64,000 bases of DNA from an uncultured Opitutaceae bacterium (GTDB taxonomy: Bacteria > Verrucomicrobiota > Verrucomicrobiia > Opitutales > Opitutaceae). This document shows positions 63,500 to 64,000 of this stretch, one piece after another (the first letter of the stretch is position 1; every line of letters begins with the position of its first letter). The stretch lies in contig CAIOZY010000013.1 of the NCBI GenBank assembly GCA_903862935.1, forward strand, positions 62,001 through 126,000, given 5' to 3'. Position numbers and translations under genes: made by a program. Below the pieces are notes generated by a model. It had not been told where the DNA came from and did no database searches. It was given only the letters and a program-made list of their open reading frames with translations.

Positions 63500-64000
63500 A
63501 TGAATAAGCTAAGCTCCCTCCCGGCCATCGCAGCCTGCCTGCTGGCTCTGTCCGCGCCCGCCGTAAACACGGCGTCTGCGCAGCTCCTGATCAACGGCGC
63601 TGGGGCAACGTTCCCGCAGCCGATCTATACTAAGTGGTTCTCCGAATACGCGAAGGTCGACCCCTCCGTCCGTTTTAACTACCAAGGGATTGGTTCCGGG
63701 GGCGGCCAGAAGCAGATTCTCTCTGAGACGGTCGACTTCGGCGCCTCCGATGGACCGATGTCCGATGCGAATCTGGCGACGGCTCCCCGAAAACTCTGGC
63801 ACATCCCGACGGTGGCCGGAGCGGTGGTGATCAGCTACAACCTGCCGGGCAATCCGCACCTGCATCTCGACGGCCCGACCCTTGCGGCCATTTACTTGGG
63901 GAAGGTAACAAAGTGGAATGATCCGGCCATCGCCGGGCAGAACCCCGGTATCAGCCTCCCAGCACAGGACATCTTGGTCGTCCACCGCTCCGACGGCAGT
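63500..64000 (+). CDS. pstS: Phosphate ABC transporter substrate-binding protein PstS (3' end outside window)
   Basis: First 167 residues are visible. Signal peptide (about 1-28, ending SAQ). Binding motifs INGAGATFPQPIY, GIGSGGGQKQI, DFGASDGPM, IYLGKVTKWNDPAI and VHRSDGS are typical of high-affinity phosphate binding. ATG 63500 lies 22 bases after the porin stop. pstC, pstA and pstB probably follow beyond the right edge. Confidence 0.95.
   Translation, partial: MNKLSSLPAIAACLLALSAPAVNTASAQLLINGAGATFPQPIYTKWFSEYAKVDPSVRFNYQGIGSGGGQKQILSETVDFGASDGPMSDANLATAPRKLWHIPTVAGAVVISYNLPGNPHLHLDGPTLAAIYLGKVTKWNDPAIAGQNPGISLPAQDILVVHRSDGS

Overview
The window is about 64 kb of high-GC chromosomal DNA from a Gram-negative, diderm bacterium, most likely a verrucomicrobium of the Opitutales/Opitutaceae type. 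This placement is inferred. The support is outer-membrane and LPS genes (lptE, bamD, waaA, an OprP-like porin), gene order shared with that lineage, and C-terminal repeats on the large secreted protease of a kind I associate with that phylum. Coding density is very high. No gap between genes exceeds about 210 bases, and I see no tRNA, rRNA, CRISPR array, insertion sequence or prophage. Many operon neighbours overlap by four bases (ATGA or GTGA), and several convergent pairs share overlapping stop codons. Shine-Dalgarno sequences are weak throughout.

Layout. 1-2.8 kb (minus): pseudouridine synthase, SH3-type envelope protein, folD and a cut-off response regulator. 2.9-5.3 kb (plus): fabG-acpP-fabF. 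5.3-8.1 kb (minus): hpt, rpmB with its terminator, and a hybrid histidine kinase. 8.2-10.9 kb (plus): ATPase and binding protein of a ferric-type ABC importer, whose likely permease lies apart at 18.0-19.7 kb. 10.9-15.4 kb (minus): rpmF-plsX-fabH-bamD-lptE-rpe, which joins lipid synthesis to outer-membrane assembly. 15.6-18.0 kb (plus): trpD-glmM. 19.8-24.4 kb: uspA, rplU-rpmA, an MFS transporter, a small membrane protein, a DNA glycosylase and a DUF3108 protein. 24.5-30.8 kb: uvrA, a starch-binding-like protein, an acyltransferase and a 685-residue largely disordered protein. 30.8-35.3 kb (minus): pyrB-pyrC-CPBP protease-thiL-tsaE. 35.4-40.0 kb: a giant secreted subtilase. 40.1-48.3 kb (minus): HIT-phoH-pgpH-ybeY-DUF502-recO, then a nuclease-helicase fusion.

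48.4-57.3 kb is the most interesting part. Facing waaA is a tightly packed six-gene minus-strand operon: a Mg2+-importing P-type ATPase, a PTS EIIA-type protein, a GT4 and a GT28 (MGDG-synthase-like) glycosyltransferase, a diacylglycerol kinase, and a metallophosphoesterase that fits phospholipase PlcP better than LpxH. I read it as a membrane-lipid remodelling cassette (phospholipid to diacylglycerol to glycolipid) wired to Mg2+ import. A SNF2 helicase and a SulP transporter follow.

The window ends with a phosphate-selective porin and the start of pstS, behind an array of 11-bp repeats that looks like a Pho box. The right-hand 15 kb may therefore hold two arms of phosphate and magnesium economy. 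All functions are predictions from sequence motifs recognised by eye.
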